From the NCBI GenBank assembly GCA_937958675.1, contig CALGND010000013.1, positions 1 through 59,735 of the forward strand: a stretch of 59,735 nt of DNA. Reading direction: 5' to 3'. A program made the position numbers and the translations under genes. The stretch comes from an uncultured Granulosicoccaceae bacterium (GTDB lineage: Bacteria > Pseudomonadota > Gammaproteobacteria > Granulosicoccales > Granulosicoccaceae). Below, piece by piece: positions 38,500-46,748 of the stretch. How positions within the stretch are numbered: position 1 is the first letter of the stretch; each line of letters starts with the position of its first letter. The notes under the pieces are model-generated. The model was not told the DNA's origin. It did no database searches and worked only from the letters and a program-made list of their open reading frames with translations.

Positions 38500-39021
38500 A
38501 TGTCCGTAAAAAATTATTTATTAGCATTTGTATGGCTTTTCGCCTTTTCCCAACACGCTCTTGCAAACATTGAAGTCAGCTTTACGGAAAGTGCTCCGAA
38601 AGACAGATTTTCAATCAAGAACGTCGGTACTTGTGACCTTAGTCAACTCATAGTGAACATCGATCTTACTCAGAGCGACGGACGCCTTATTTTTGATACA
38701 ACGGCCGTTGGCGCTGGAGTGGAAGTATTTCAGCCATTTGAAGTCAGTACGGGAAGCCTAGCGCTTCACACTGCTACAGCGGTACAGGATGGCGACACCG
38801 AGCTAACGGTAAAAATTGATAGCATTCAAGCGAACGAAACTGTCAGCTTTACCATCGATGTAGATGACACATTACCCAAAAGCGAATTGGGTATGATCCG
38901 AGTAACCGGGTCCGAGATGAATAATGGCGCAGTTGGAGTGGTTATCGGAGCCAACGCTGTTAAGACTGCAGCATTCGGCCCCAACAACAAAGCAGTAGTC
39001 CTGCTATCACCATGCTCGTAA
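38500..39021 (+). CDS. Small secreted protein, single beta-rich domain
   Basis: The 173-residue protein has a signal peptide ending near HALA-NIEVSF. The mature part is one acidic beta-sandwich-like domain with motifs FTESAPKDRFSIKN, CDLSQLIVNIDLT, GRLIFDTTAVGAGVEVFQPF and a C-terminal cysteine (LLSPCS). The two cysteines may form a disulphide that closes the fold. I recall similar segments in bacterial proteins labelled aggregation-factor-like, but I cannot confirm this. It stands alone between DUF3750 and the convergent HDOD gene. Confidence 0.72.
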   Translation: MSVKNYLLAFVWLFAFSQHALANIEVSFTESAPKDRFSIKNVGTCDLSQLIVNIDLTQSDGRLIFDTTAVGAGVEVFQPFEVSTGSLALHTATAVQDGDTELTVKIDSIQANETVSFTIDVDDTLPKSELGMIRVTGSEMNNGAVGVVIGANAVKTAAFGPNNKAVVLLSPCS

Positions 39022-39052
39022 TTTAGCGCCGCTCAGATGAGCGGTAAGCTGT

Positions 39053-39898
39053 CTAGGCGGCTTTAGAACTTGAGCCATTGACGTCTTCTAACATAATTCT
39101 AAGTTCGGCGATATCAATGTCTGAAAGTCCTAGCGCAGATGTTTCGGGCAATATTTCCAAAGCGATAGTAGGATCTGGAAAATCGCTGATGCCCTCCAAA
39201 GCACAGGCTTTCTCAGCTAAGCGAACAATCATCAGGTTAACGTTACTTTCGTCAGGCTCTTCGTCTGCTTGATGCGAAATGAGGTAAGAAAAAGACTTTG
39301 GTAGCTCCCAACGTTCCGCAAGCTGAGCACCGTGCGCGCAATACAGTTGTGTTAGAGTCATGTCGACGAGTTCATTTGTGAGCGGTATTGCGTGCTCCTT
39401 ATGTAGCTCTTCTATGATTCTAAGAAGCGACAATTTACCAACATCATGCAACAGGCCAGCAACAAAAGCTTCGTCGGCAAGTTGCTTATAACCTGCCCTA
39501 TTAGCAATCCAGCGAGACGCCATTGACATTGCAGAGCCATGCAACCAAAGCTTAACCATTCTTGCCTTGAATGGCCCCTTTGAAGCGCTGTACATGCGTT
39601 TTTGGCTAACAGACATAACAACAGATGCTAATTGCTTAACACCCAAACGAACAGCCGCAGCCCTCAAGTCTTTAACTTCAGCAAGCCCAGAAAAGAAAGT
39701 GGAATTAGACATCCGCAGCACTTCGGATACCAGCACCGGGTCAGCTTCCAGAATTTTACAGATACCATCGGCATTGAGTTTGTTCTCACGTGCTTCACGG
39801 TAAATCTTAACTGCAATGTTGTCAAACACTGGTAGCTCGATCTTGTCCTCTTCCAAAGCTTGTTCGATTAGATGGATTAGAGATTGTTCTGAGGTCAT
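39053..39898 (-). CDS. HDOD-domain signalling protein
   Basis: The 281-residue protein is mostly an HDOD domain: LPVFDNIAVKI, ILEADPVLVSEVLRMSNSTFF, AAVRLGVKQLASVVMS, and a retained AGLLHDVGKLSLL motif where many HDOD proteins have lost the HD residues. The HD pair is intact here, so hydrolase activity is conceivable, although the family is generally regulatory. The gene overlaps the GspE-like ATPase gene by 4 bases (ATGA) and is translated after it, implying that it works with that ATPase. Confidence 0.9.
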   Translation of the reverse strand: MTSEQSLIHLIEQALEEDKIELPVFDNIAVKIYREARENKLNADGICKILEADPVLVSEVLRMSNSTFFSGLAEVKDLRAAAVRLGVKQLASVVMSVSQKRMYSASKGPFKARMVKLWLHGSAMSMASRWIANRAGYKQLADEAFVAGLLHDVGKLSLLRIIEELHKEHAIPLTNELVDMTLTQLYCAHGAQLAERWELPKSFSYLISHQADEEPDESNVNLMIVRLAEKACALEGISDFPDPTIALEILPETSALGLSDIDIAELRIMLEDVNGSSSKAA

Positions 39899-41817
39899 TT
39901 GCTTTTCCCGTTAAGGCGTCTGATTTCTACTAACGAACGTGGTTTACTGAGGCGCGGAAGAGTTCTACGCACCTCTCGTAGGGTGGTCTCGCCATTGGCC
40001 GCTTTTGCAAGCCCATCCTCGAGCAACGTCACCAGCCCAGATGACTCCACACTAATTCTGCGTATTGTTGCCGATGTCTTTCGTTGCAATATTGCTTCTT
40101 TGACCGGTTCGGTAAGCACCAAGGCCTCAAACACCGCAACACGCCCTTTGTAACCGGTATAGTGGCATGTATCGCAGCCCGCACCCTCCTTGAATCGAGC
40201 GCCACCTGCTGACTGAATATCCCAACCGACCAGCTGTAAATCTTGAGGATCAACTTCTACATCTCGACTGCATTTAGAACAAACACGTCGTATCAATCGT
40301 TGCGCGACAACACACACAACAGTGGAAGAAATTAAAAATGCTTCGATGTTCATATTTAATAATCGCAACAATCCACCAATACTATCCTCCGTATGAAAGG
40401 TGGTCAGAACTTTATGTCCAGTAAGAGCAGCCTGGATAGCACTCTCAGCAGAGGTTGCATCACGTATCTCGCCAAGTACAATAATATCGGGATCCTGACG
40501 AACCATCGCGCGAAGTGATCCTTCAAATGTCCGATCTAATTTTGGATTAACCGAACACTGCGATATACCGTCCACTTGAAATTCAACCGGATCTTCTGCA
40601 GTAATAATGCTAGTCGAATCGTTATTCAGGTATTGAACACAACTGTAGAGCGTAGATGTTTTTCCAGAACCCGTAGGGCCAGTCACAATAATAACGCCAC
40701 TCGGAGCCTCTAACGCTAACACTTTAAAGCGCGCTAGCATATTTGGCGCCATACCGATTTGGGGCAGTTCAAGCAATTTGTTGTTTTGGTTTAACACACG
40801 AATAACAACACATTCACCATGAACGGTTACATAGAACGACACTCTTAAGTCACTGATGGACCCACTAAACGGATCCTCGAACTCGATACGACCATCCTGA
40901 TGACGGCGGCGTTCTGAGATATCAGCCTCTGCCATTATCTTGATGCGCGACACTACTGCGTCCAGTTCACTGTGTTCGAATTCTGAATGTTCTCTTAGCA
41001 CACCATCAATACGAAACCGTACTCTGATATGTTCACGCAGCGGTTCGACGTGAATATCACTTGCGCCCTCACGTATCGCATCGCTAAAAATAACGTTTAT
41101 TTTTCCAGAGGCGGTATTAGTGTCACTACTTCGTGTTTCGTCTTCAGTTTTTGATACTCGTCGACGTTCAAGTGCCGCCAAAGCCCGTTGCAATGTTGTC
41201 ATCGAGATCATCACAGGCTCAATAGCTGAGTTAAGTGCGCGCGCCGCCTCAGTTCTCGCTTCCTGATCGTTAGGATCAGCAAAGGCGACAACTATGTTAT
41301 TTGCATCAATACTAACTGGAAGAAAACTAAATCTCTTTAAGAGCTTGATTGACACCTTATTAAGTAATTCATTATCGCATTCACCAATTTCTGGCTCTGC
41401 AGAGGAGTAGCCTAGCTGGCTTGCAAGTACGCGAGTCAAGTCAACTGGTTTTATCATTCGACGGGCAACCAGCAGTTCCCCTAACTTCACTTCCTCTTCT
41501 TCTTTTGATTGCGCCATTAAGGCCTGGCGCAATTGCGATGCATTAAGGTAACCAAGCTCGATAAGTAACTCACCGATCTTTATGGCAGGCTGCCAACGCT
41601 CAATAATGCCCAGCATAGTCTTTTCGTCAGCAAGCCCCATCTTTAGCAGAACGCTAAATAAGGTGGTTTCTGTATCGAGTTTGCTAAACACGCGGATAGC
41701 ACGATCAAGCGTTTTTTCATCAATGATTTCAGCTCGCAGCAAAAGCTCAGCAAGCTGAGCACCGGTATTCGGTGCCACTTGTTCATCAGAACTATCAAAA
41801 AGAGCAGGCGCAGACAT
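39895..41817 (-). CDS. GspE/PilB-type secretion ATPase with MshEN-like N-terminal repeats
   Basis: The first 190 residues contain repeated helical modules, including KIGELLIELGYLNASQLRQ and KLGELLVARRMIKPVDL, matching the MshEN pattern that binds cyclic di-GMP in MshE/PilB proteins. The ATPase core follows: Walker A GPTGSGKTSTLY, Asp box, Walker B IIVLGEIRD and His-box TGHKVLTTFHTEDS. A four-cysteine zinc element (CSKCSRD...CDTCHYTG) completes the GspE subtype. No pilin, platform or secretin gene is nearby, so its machine is encoded elsewhere or it has another role. It is coupled to the HDOD gene. Confidence 0.92.
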   Translation of the reverse strand: MSAPALFDSSDEQVAPNTGAQLAELLLRAEIIDEKTLDRAIRVFSKLDTETTLFSVLLKMGLADEKTMLGIIERWQPAIKIGELLIELGYLNASQLRQALMAQSKEEEEVKLGELLVARRMIKPVDLTRVLASQLGYSSAEPEIGECDNELLNKVSIKLLKRFSFLPVSIDANNIVVAFADPNDQEARTEAARALNSAIEPVMISMTTLQRALAALERRRVSKTEDETRSSDTNTASGKINVIFSDAIREGASDIHVEPLREHIRVRFRIDGVLREHSEFEHSELDAVVSRIKIMAEADISERRRHQDGRIEFEDPFSGSISDLRVSFYVTVHGECVVIRVLNQNNKLLELPQIGMAPNMLARFKVLALEAPSGVIIVTGPTGSGKTSTLYSCVQYLNNDSTSIITAEDPVEFQVDGISQCSVNPKLDRTFEGSLRAMVRQDPDIIVLGEIRDATSAESAIQAALTGHKVLTTFHTEDSIGGLLRLLNMNIEAFLISSTVVCVVAQRLIRRVCSKCSRDVEVDPQDLQLVGWDIQSAGGARFKEGAGCDTCHYTGYKGRVAVFEALVLTEPVKEAILQRKTSATIRRISVESSGLVTLLEDGLAKAANGETTLREVRRTLPRLSKPRSLVEIRRLNGKSK

Positions 41818-42148
41818 AGATTAAATCCGTAGTACGTTAGACAGATAACGGATAATGTGCGCTGTTATTGAGAGCCTATTGCCATTTTAACCGACTGGTG
41901 AGGTTACATAAGGTTAGCTAAAAATACACTTCAACTTGTGTAACGGTTAATTTAGGCAGATAACCTTCAAGCAAACAATTGATTGTGAACAGATCCATCT
42001 ACAACGCTACAACGTCCATGCCACTAGGTTCTCTTCCCTGTTAGCGAGTTACTAAAAGGGCCAAGCTTTAGGGAACAAAATCTTCAATATAGCGTCAAAG
42101 CGTGAAAGCGGCCAACGCACCCGCAATTAGTCCAGAGGTTTTAGAAGA
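41818..42148. other. Non-coding divergent region of 331 bp
   Basis: It lies between the GspE-like gene (minus) and the FG-GAP gene (plus) and must hold both promoters. I saw no convincing motif, hairpin or open frame. Confidence 0.4.
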
Positions 42149-42943
42149 ATGTCACGTAAGTTGAGCTTAAGTAACGTCCAAGTGCTACGGATATTGTGCC
42201 TTGTAATCGCATCAGCAGCGGTTGCAAATGCAGGATCAACGGATAAAACGAAGTTTGAGCATGCTAAACCCATCCCGCATAGCAAGATCACTAGCGCAGG
42301 TGGCAACGGAATCGCAAAGGCCAAGCTCTCATGTGCAACGGATCGATACGCCCACGGCGTGCTAGGTGATGCTATTGAAGCCGGCTGCCTTGTGCTGTTG
42401 GATGACAAAGGTGAGAGTTTTTCACTCGAGTTACCACAATCACAAGTCTTTGAAGATCTCGAACCACGCATTGCCGATATAGACGGTGATGGACTTAACG
42501 ACGTAGTAGTCATCCGCAGCGACTCAAGTGGCGGGGCCGCTATTGCAATCTATACCATCAAAAATAAAACTGTCAAGGAACTTGCTGCAACACCGCCTAT
42601 AGGCCTATCCAATCGATGGCTTGCACCAGTCGGTATTGCCGACTTCAACAACGATGGAAACCTAGACATTGCCTATGTGCAAACGCCCCACATAGGCGGC
42701 ATCTTGAAAGTGTGGTCCATGATGGGTAAGGAATTTAAACAAATAGCGCAGCGCAGGGGGTTTTCAAATCACAGCATCGGCTCAACACGTGTATCTACGG
42801 CCAAACTTGTGGATATTAACGAAGATGGTGTGATGGATATGGCTCTGCCAGATCAAGGTCGACGACAAACAATCTGGTTGACCTTAGTCCCAGAATTGAC
42901 AGAACTCGATACACAGCCGTATCAGCAATCTTACTTCGATTAG
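42149..42943 (+). CDS. Secreted FG-GAP/VCBS-type repeat protein
   Basis: The 264-residue protein has a signal peptide ending near AAVANA-GST. Three calcium-binding-type repeats are visible: DIDGDGLNDVVVI, DFNNDGNLDIAYV and DINEDGVMDMALP, the pattern of FG-GAP/integrin-alpha-like propeller blades. Two cysteines (CATD, CLVL) fall between the first blades. Only a partial propeller fits in this length, so it may oligomerise or use divergent blades. Function is unknown. It is followed by the PLP decarboxylase gene after 130 bases. Confidence 0.83.
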   Translation: MSRKLSLSNVQVLRILCLVIASAAVANAGSTDKTKFEHAKPIPHSKITSAGGNGIAKAKLSCATDRYAHGVLGDAIEAGCLVLLDDKGESFSLELPQSQVFEDLEPRIADIDGDGLNDVVVIRSDSSGGAAIAIYTIKNKTVKELAATPPIGLSNRWLAPVGIADFNNDGNLDIAYVQTPHIGGILKVWSMMGKEFKQIAQRRGFSNHSIGSTRVSTAKLVDINEDGVMDMALPDQGRRQTIWLTLVPELTELDTQPYQQSYFD

Positions 42944-43073
42944 TTCAGGCAAAAGCATCGGTAGGCAAGGAGCACGATTGACAAGCCAGCAGACCTTTCG
43001 CATCTTTTGGATTTGCAGAACAACTATTAGTGGACTGTCTCTGCGCACTCAATGCTATTCTTAGCGGTAAATC

Positions 43074-44306
43074 ATGATCACAGGAATACGCTTGAACCAT
43101 TCGTACTCAATTAATAATAGTCTGCCGCAGATAATCGCAGCAGCGGGCTCCGAAGATACCGCACTACTGATTACCGATGTACGCGCGCTGAAGCAACAAC
43201 TGGACTTACTCGCCCAAGTATTTCCTGAAGGAACGCGGCACGCAGTGGCAATCAAAACGAATCCGCACAAACAGGTGTTAGCAACGATTCTGGCACACGG
43301 ATTCGATCTGGAAGCGGCTTCAATTGAAGAGGTGGACCTGGCGCTCAGTGCCGGAGCCACACCGAAGCAAATCGTCTTCGACTCTCCGGTAAAAACGCGG
43401 AATGAAATTGAGCAGTGCTCAAGCTACCCCGGTATGCAGATTAACGCCAACATGCTAAGCGAATTGCAGCGTTACCCAACTAGCCTTAACTGCCAGTTAG
43501 GCTTGCGCATTAACCCGGGCATTGATACTGGCGCACCCGAGATGTATGCGGTGAGCACCGATGAAAGTAAATTCGGCGTACCACTGGCCGCAGAAGCAGA
43601 TATTTTGGCCGCCTGTCTGAAACACCCCATTACAGCACTACATATGCACAGTGGCTCGCAAATGAGTGATTTGGCAGTGCAATTAAAAGCGATCCGCCGC
43701 CTTTTTGAACTGGCCGAAGCAATAGATGCACATCGCGCTTCACATAACAACGATTGGCGCATCAACACCATTAACATTGGCGGTGGCCTGCCTGCAGAGC
43801 CTGAACTTGAACAACCCATGATGCGCAGCTACGCAGCGCAAGTAACGGAGCTAGCAGCCAATTATCCAAGCCATCTTTTGCGAACCGAATTCGGACAATG
43901 GACACATCGCGCTGCAGGATATGCCTTAACAAGAGTGGAGTATGTTGGTGAAGGTTCAGTGCCAAATATTTTTGTGCACCTAGGCGCTGATTTATTTACC
44001 CGACATGTTTATGCACCGGCTGCCCCACTAGCGTTTAAGGTGCTTAACCCTGATGGATCTGAAAAATCTGGACCTGATCAACGCTACAACGTAGCTGGCC
44101 CTCTATGTTTTGCAGGTGACTATCTTGCTCGAGATATTGAATTGCCACTAATCAATGAAGGAGATTGGCTACTAATTAGTAATGTCGGTGCCAACACATA
44201 TGGCTTATGGTCACGCCATTGCACAAGGACAATACCCAAAGTACTCGGAATCGATCTTTCAGGTTCCATTTCACAGTGGAGCGATCGACAGCGTATTGCC
44301 TACTAA
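43074..44306 (+). CDS. PLP-dependent decarboxylase, DAP/ornithine decarboxylase-like (fold III)
   Basis: The 410-residue protein has the alanine-racemase-like barrel: AVAIKTNPHKQVLA (Schiff-base Lys at about residue 61), FDLEAASIEEVDLAL, LHMHSGSQ and the phosphate-binding NIGGGLP. The C-terminal beta domain has GPLCFAGDYLARD (catalytic Cys and Asp) and GANTYGLWSRH. The usual EPGR motif is replaced by EFGQW, and DAP-specific contacts could not be confirmed. It may therefore act on another amino acid or in a biosynthetic side pathway. It is isolated from lysine genes. Confidence 0.85.
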   Translation: MITGIRLNHSYSINNSLPQIIAAAGSEDTALLITDVRALKQQLDLLAQVFPEGTRHAVAIKTNPHKQVLATILAHGFDLEAASIEEVDLALSAGATPKQIVFDSPVKTRNEIEQCSSYPGMQINANMLSELQRYPTSLNCQLGLRINPGIDTGAPEMYAVSTDESKFGVPLAAEADILAACLKHPITALHMHSGSQMSDLAVQLKAIRRLFELAEAIDAHRASHNNDWRINTINIGGGLPAEPELEQPMMRSYAAQVTELAANYPSHLLRTEFGQWTHRAAGYALTRVEYVGEGSVPNIFVHLGADLFTRHVYAPAAPLAFKVLNPDGSEKSGPDQRYNVAGPLCFAGDYLARDIELPLINEGDWLLISNVGANTYGLWSRHCTRTIPKVLGIDLSGSISQWSDRQRIAY

Positions 44307-44511
44307 TGAGTATTCGTCAGTAAACGTTTCCGGCAATGCAATATTAGCCTGTGTTGCCATCTCGGTTAACGCGGACACATTTAGTTGGTACGAAGTAGAC
44401 TTTAAGCGAGCATACCTGCGTAAGCAAGGCAGTGAGGAAACAGTATATGAATTGGAAACAGGCGATCAGTTTAAGTTGTTCCTCAATCGCTTGAGGAAAA
44501 AAATGCTCTGA
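44296..44511 (+). CDS. Possible small hypothetical protein
   Basis: A frame open from about 44182 runs past the decarboxylase stop (44306) and ends at 44511. The part beyond the overlap reads like protein (FSWYEVDFKRAYLRKQG, VYELETGDQFKLFLNRL). A TTG at 44296 is the nearest start outside most of the overlap, and no ribosome binding site was found. It could equally be a decayed C-terminus of a lost gene. No family recognised. Confidence 0.3.
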   Translation: MPTNEYSSVNVSGNAILACVAISVNADTFSWYEVDFKRAYLRKQGSEETVYELETGDQFKLFLNRLRKKML

Positions 44512-44517
44512 CCCTAT

Positions 44518-45252
44518 CTACGCGCCTTTGTTGCGACCAAACACAACCAACGGTGTTTTAAAGATAATGGCGATATCAGTCAAAAACGAAATCTGTTCAA
44601 CGTACTTTAAATCCCATTCTCCATTTTCATGCATCGGGCCATCACCTCGCGCAGAAATCTGCCATAAACCGGTTAAACCGGGCCGAACAAGATGTCGTTG
44701 ATGAAGGTTCTCTGGGTACTTTTCGTTCACAACGCTTTCAAGCTCTGGACGCGGTCCTACAATACTCATTTCACCACGAAGAACATTAATCAATTGCGGG
44801 AGTTCGTCGAGACTGTATTGACGAAGAATTTTCCCCACTCGCGTATGGCGTGGGTCCTTGTCAGATTTGTGGGTGATCCGATCATCGTGTTGAACAATCA
44901 TATCTTTCAAGCGCCTGTCTTGCCCCATCGTGCGAAACTTCAGGACATTAAATGCTTTGCCATTCAACCCTATTCTGCGTTGCTGAAATAAAATGGGGCT
45001 GCCCATAGACATTAAGACCAACACACCCACTACAAGCATAGGGATCGAGAAGACCAATAGCGCACACAGGGCAATAGCACGATCGATAGCCGTCTTTACA
45101 TAGCGAGTGTATACAGTCTGGGTCAGATGAACCTTGGGCAATCCATTCCCAACCGGGGCTACTTGTTCCTCAGCGGAACGTTTGTCCACAGAAAAAAGTG
45201 TGACACTCTCCGCATTCTCAACTTCAACAATTTGTTTTCTTGCTGATTCCAA
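44518..45252 (-). CDS. Bacterial sugar transferase (small polyprenyl-phosphate glycosyl-1-phosphate transferase)
   Basis: The 244-residue protein has a re-entrant membrane helix (IALCALLVFSIPMLVVGVLVL) followed by the family's conserved core: SPILFQQRRIGLNGKAFNVLKFRTM, HKSDKDPRHTRVGKILRQYSLDELPQ, GEMSIVGPRPE and RPGLTGLWQISAR. These enzymes transfer a sugar-1-phosphate to undecaprenyl phosphate and start exopolysaccharide assembly, as WcaJ-like enzymes do. No ATG is available between the upstream stop and the domain; TTG at 45252 is the first possible start. No partner glycosyltransferases lie next to it. Confidence 0.88.
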   Translation of the reverse strand: MESARKQIVEVENAESVTLFSVDKRSAEEQVAPVGNGLPKVHLTQTVYTRYVKTAIDRAIALCALLVFSIPMLVVGVLVLMSMGSPILFQQRRIGLNGKAFNVLKFRTMGQDRRLKDMIVQHDDRITHKSDKDPRHTRVGKILRQYSLDELPQLINVLRGEMSIVGPRPELESVVNEKYPENLHQRHLVRPGLTGLWQISARGDGPMHENGEWDLKYVEQISFLTDIAIIFKTPLVVFGRNKGA

Positions 45253-45502
45253 TTTAATCGTCTGTTTTCATCACGTATTGTGGTATTTCGGCTATTAGCG
45301 CATCTTCTTCATTAAAGGTTGCTCGTCTGCTTCAATTTTATGCCGGAGTGAGAAGTCATCCGACACAATTGATAGTTTTTTTGGCACAGACATTCAGGCG
45401 ATTACCAGCTTGGTATTAGCTAGTGCCCATCCACATTTCACCTCAAAGCGCTCGTTTGATGATGTTATGGTAGAGATTGAATCAGCTGCAAACGAAAAAC
45501 TA

Positions 45503-46489
45503 ATGACTAAGCGCACTCTTGGAAATAGCAATATCGAAGTGTCTGCTCTCGGGCTTGGCTGTATGGGCATGTCGGAATTTTATGGCCCATCAGACGACAA
45601 CGAATCCCTTGCAACGCTCGAGCATGCACTCGAACTCGGTGTGACGATGTATGACTCAGCCGACACCTACGGCTTTGGCCACAATGAAGAACTCCTCGGA
45701 CGCTTCGCCAAGGCTAAGCGTGAGAAAATTGTGATTGCGACGAAGTGCGGCATTGTTCGTGAAAAAGGCAAATACGAGCGTAGTATCGATACCAGCCCAG
45801 CTTATATTCGTACCGCTTGCGAGGCTTCATTGAAAAGGCTTGGCACTGATGTAATCGATCTGTACTACTTGCATCGCCTCAACCCCAGCGTGCCAATCGA
45901 GGAATCCGTTGGCGCGTTGGCAGACCTAATTACAGAGGGGAAAATTAAAAGCTATGGCCTATGCGAAGCGTCGGAAAAAACGCTTAAGCGTGCCCATGCT
46001 GTTCACGATGTGGCGGCGCTGCAAACTGAATACTCATTGTGGTCGCGTGAACCCGAGGAAGGCATTTTATCTGCATGCCGAGATCAAAATACGGCATTTG
46101 TTGCTTACAGTCCACTGGGGCGCGGATTCCTAACTGGTAAGCTGTCTGATACCAAAGCCCTTGCAGAAGGCGACTTTCGAACCTCCAACCCACGATTCCT
46201 CAAAGACAACCTTGAGCGCAATTCGCGTCTTCTTGATTCAGTGAAAGCCATTGCATCCCAGCACAATTGCACGGTGGGCCAGGTGTCGCTTGCTTGGCTT
46301 CTAGACCAAGGGCCCGACATCATTCCTATCCCTGGTACCCGCAGAAAGCAGTACTTGAACGAAAACATGGATTCAACAAAGGTCATTCTAACTGCGTCTG
46401 ATAAAGCCGAGTTAGATAAAGTATTTAACCGCGATGCCATCAGTGGCGATCGTTACACTGCCGAGGGCATGAAAGGCTTAAATGCTTAA
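45503..46489 (+). CDS. Aldo/keto reductase
   Basis: I use the ATG at 45503 (328 aa, the usual length); an in-frame start at 45410 would add 31 poorly conserved residues. The TIM-barrel catalytic tetrad is present: Asp and Tyr in YDSADTYGFGHNEELLG, Lys in IVIATKCG and His in DLYYLHRLNP. NADP contacts are AFVAYSPLGRGFLTG and PIPGTRRKQYLNENM. It resembles AKR13-like general aldehyde/ketone reductases of the YajO/YakC type. The substrate is unknown, and no pathway partner is adjacent. Confidence 0.9.
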   Translation: MTKRTLGNSNIEVSALGLGCMGMSEFYGPSDDNESLATLEHALELGVTMYDSADTYGFGHNEELLGRFAKAKREKIVIATKCGIVREKGKYERSIDTSPAYIRTACEASLKRLGTDVIDLYYLHRLNPSVPIEESVGALADLITEGKIKSYGLCEASEKTLKRAHAVHDVAALQTEYSLWSREPEEGILSACRDQNTAFVAYSPLGRGFLTGKLSDTKALAEGDFRTSNPRFLKDNLERNSRLLDSVKAIASQHNCTVGQVSLAWLLDQGPDIIPIPGTRRKQYLNENMDSTKVILTASDKAELDKVFNRDAISGDRYTAEGMKGLNA

Positions 46490-46605
46490 TTAACTGACGA
46501 TACCTTAGTATCAACTAAACCAAGCGCTATTTCTGGAATTATACTGCAGACACTAGCTGAACAACATTTCCTACAATAGCAATGTTAGGTTCCAAATATA
46601 AAAAG

Positions 46606-46633
46606 TTGACACGAGCGCGTAAACGCTTATCGC
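46606..46633 (+). promoter_or_regulatory. Possible sigma-70 promoter upstream of the hybrid histidine kinase
   Basis: TTGACA (46606-46611) is followed 16 bases later by TATCGC, a poor -10; the next TATGTT lies further downstream. It is 116 bases before the kinase ATG. Confidence 0.25.
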
Positions 46634-46748
46634 AGTGCTTCTATGTTATGTTTCACCTAATTCACTGGTGAAAAGCAATTGCCATTGAGCTTATTTATTC
46701 ACAAGCGCTGAGAGCAGGCTTGCAATCAAATTTCAATAGACTTATCAG

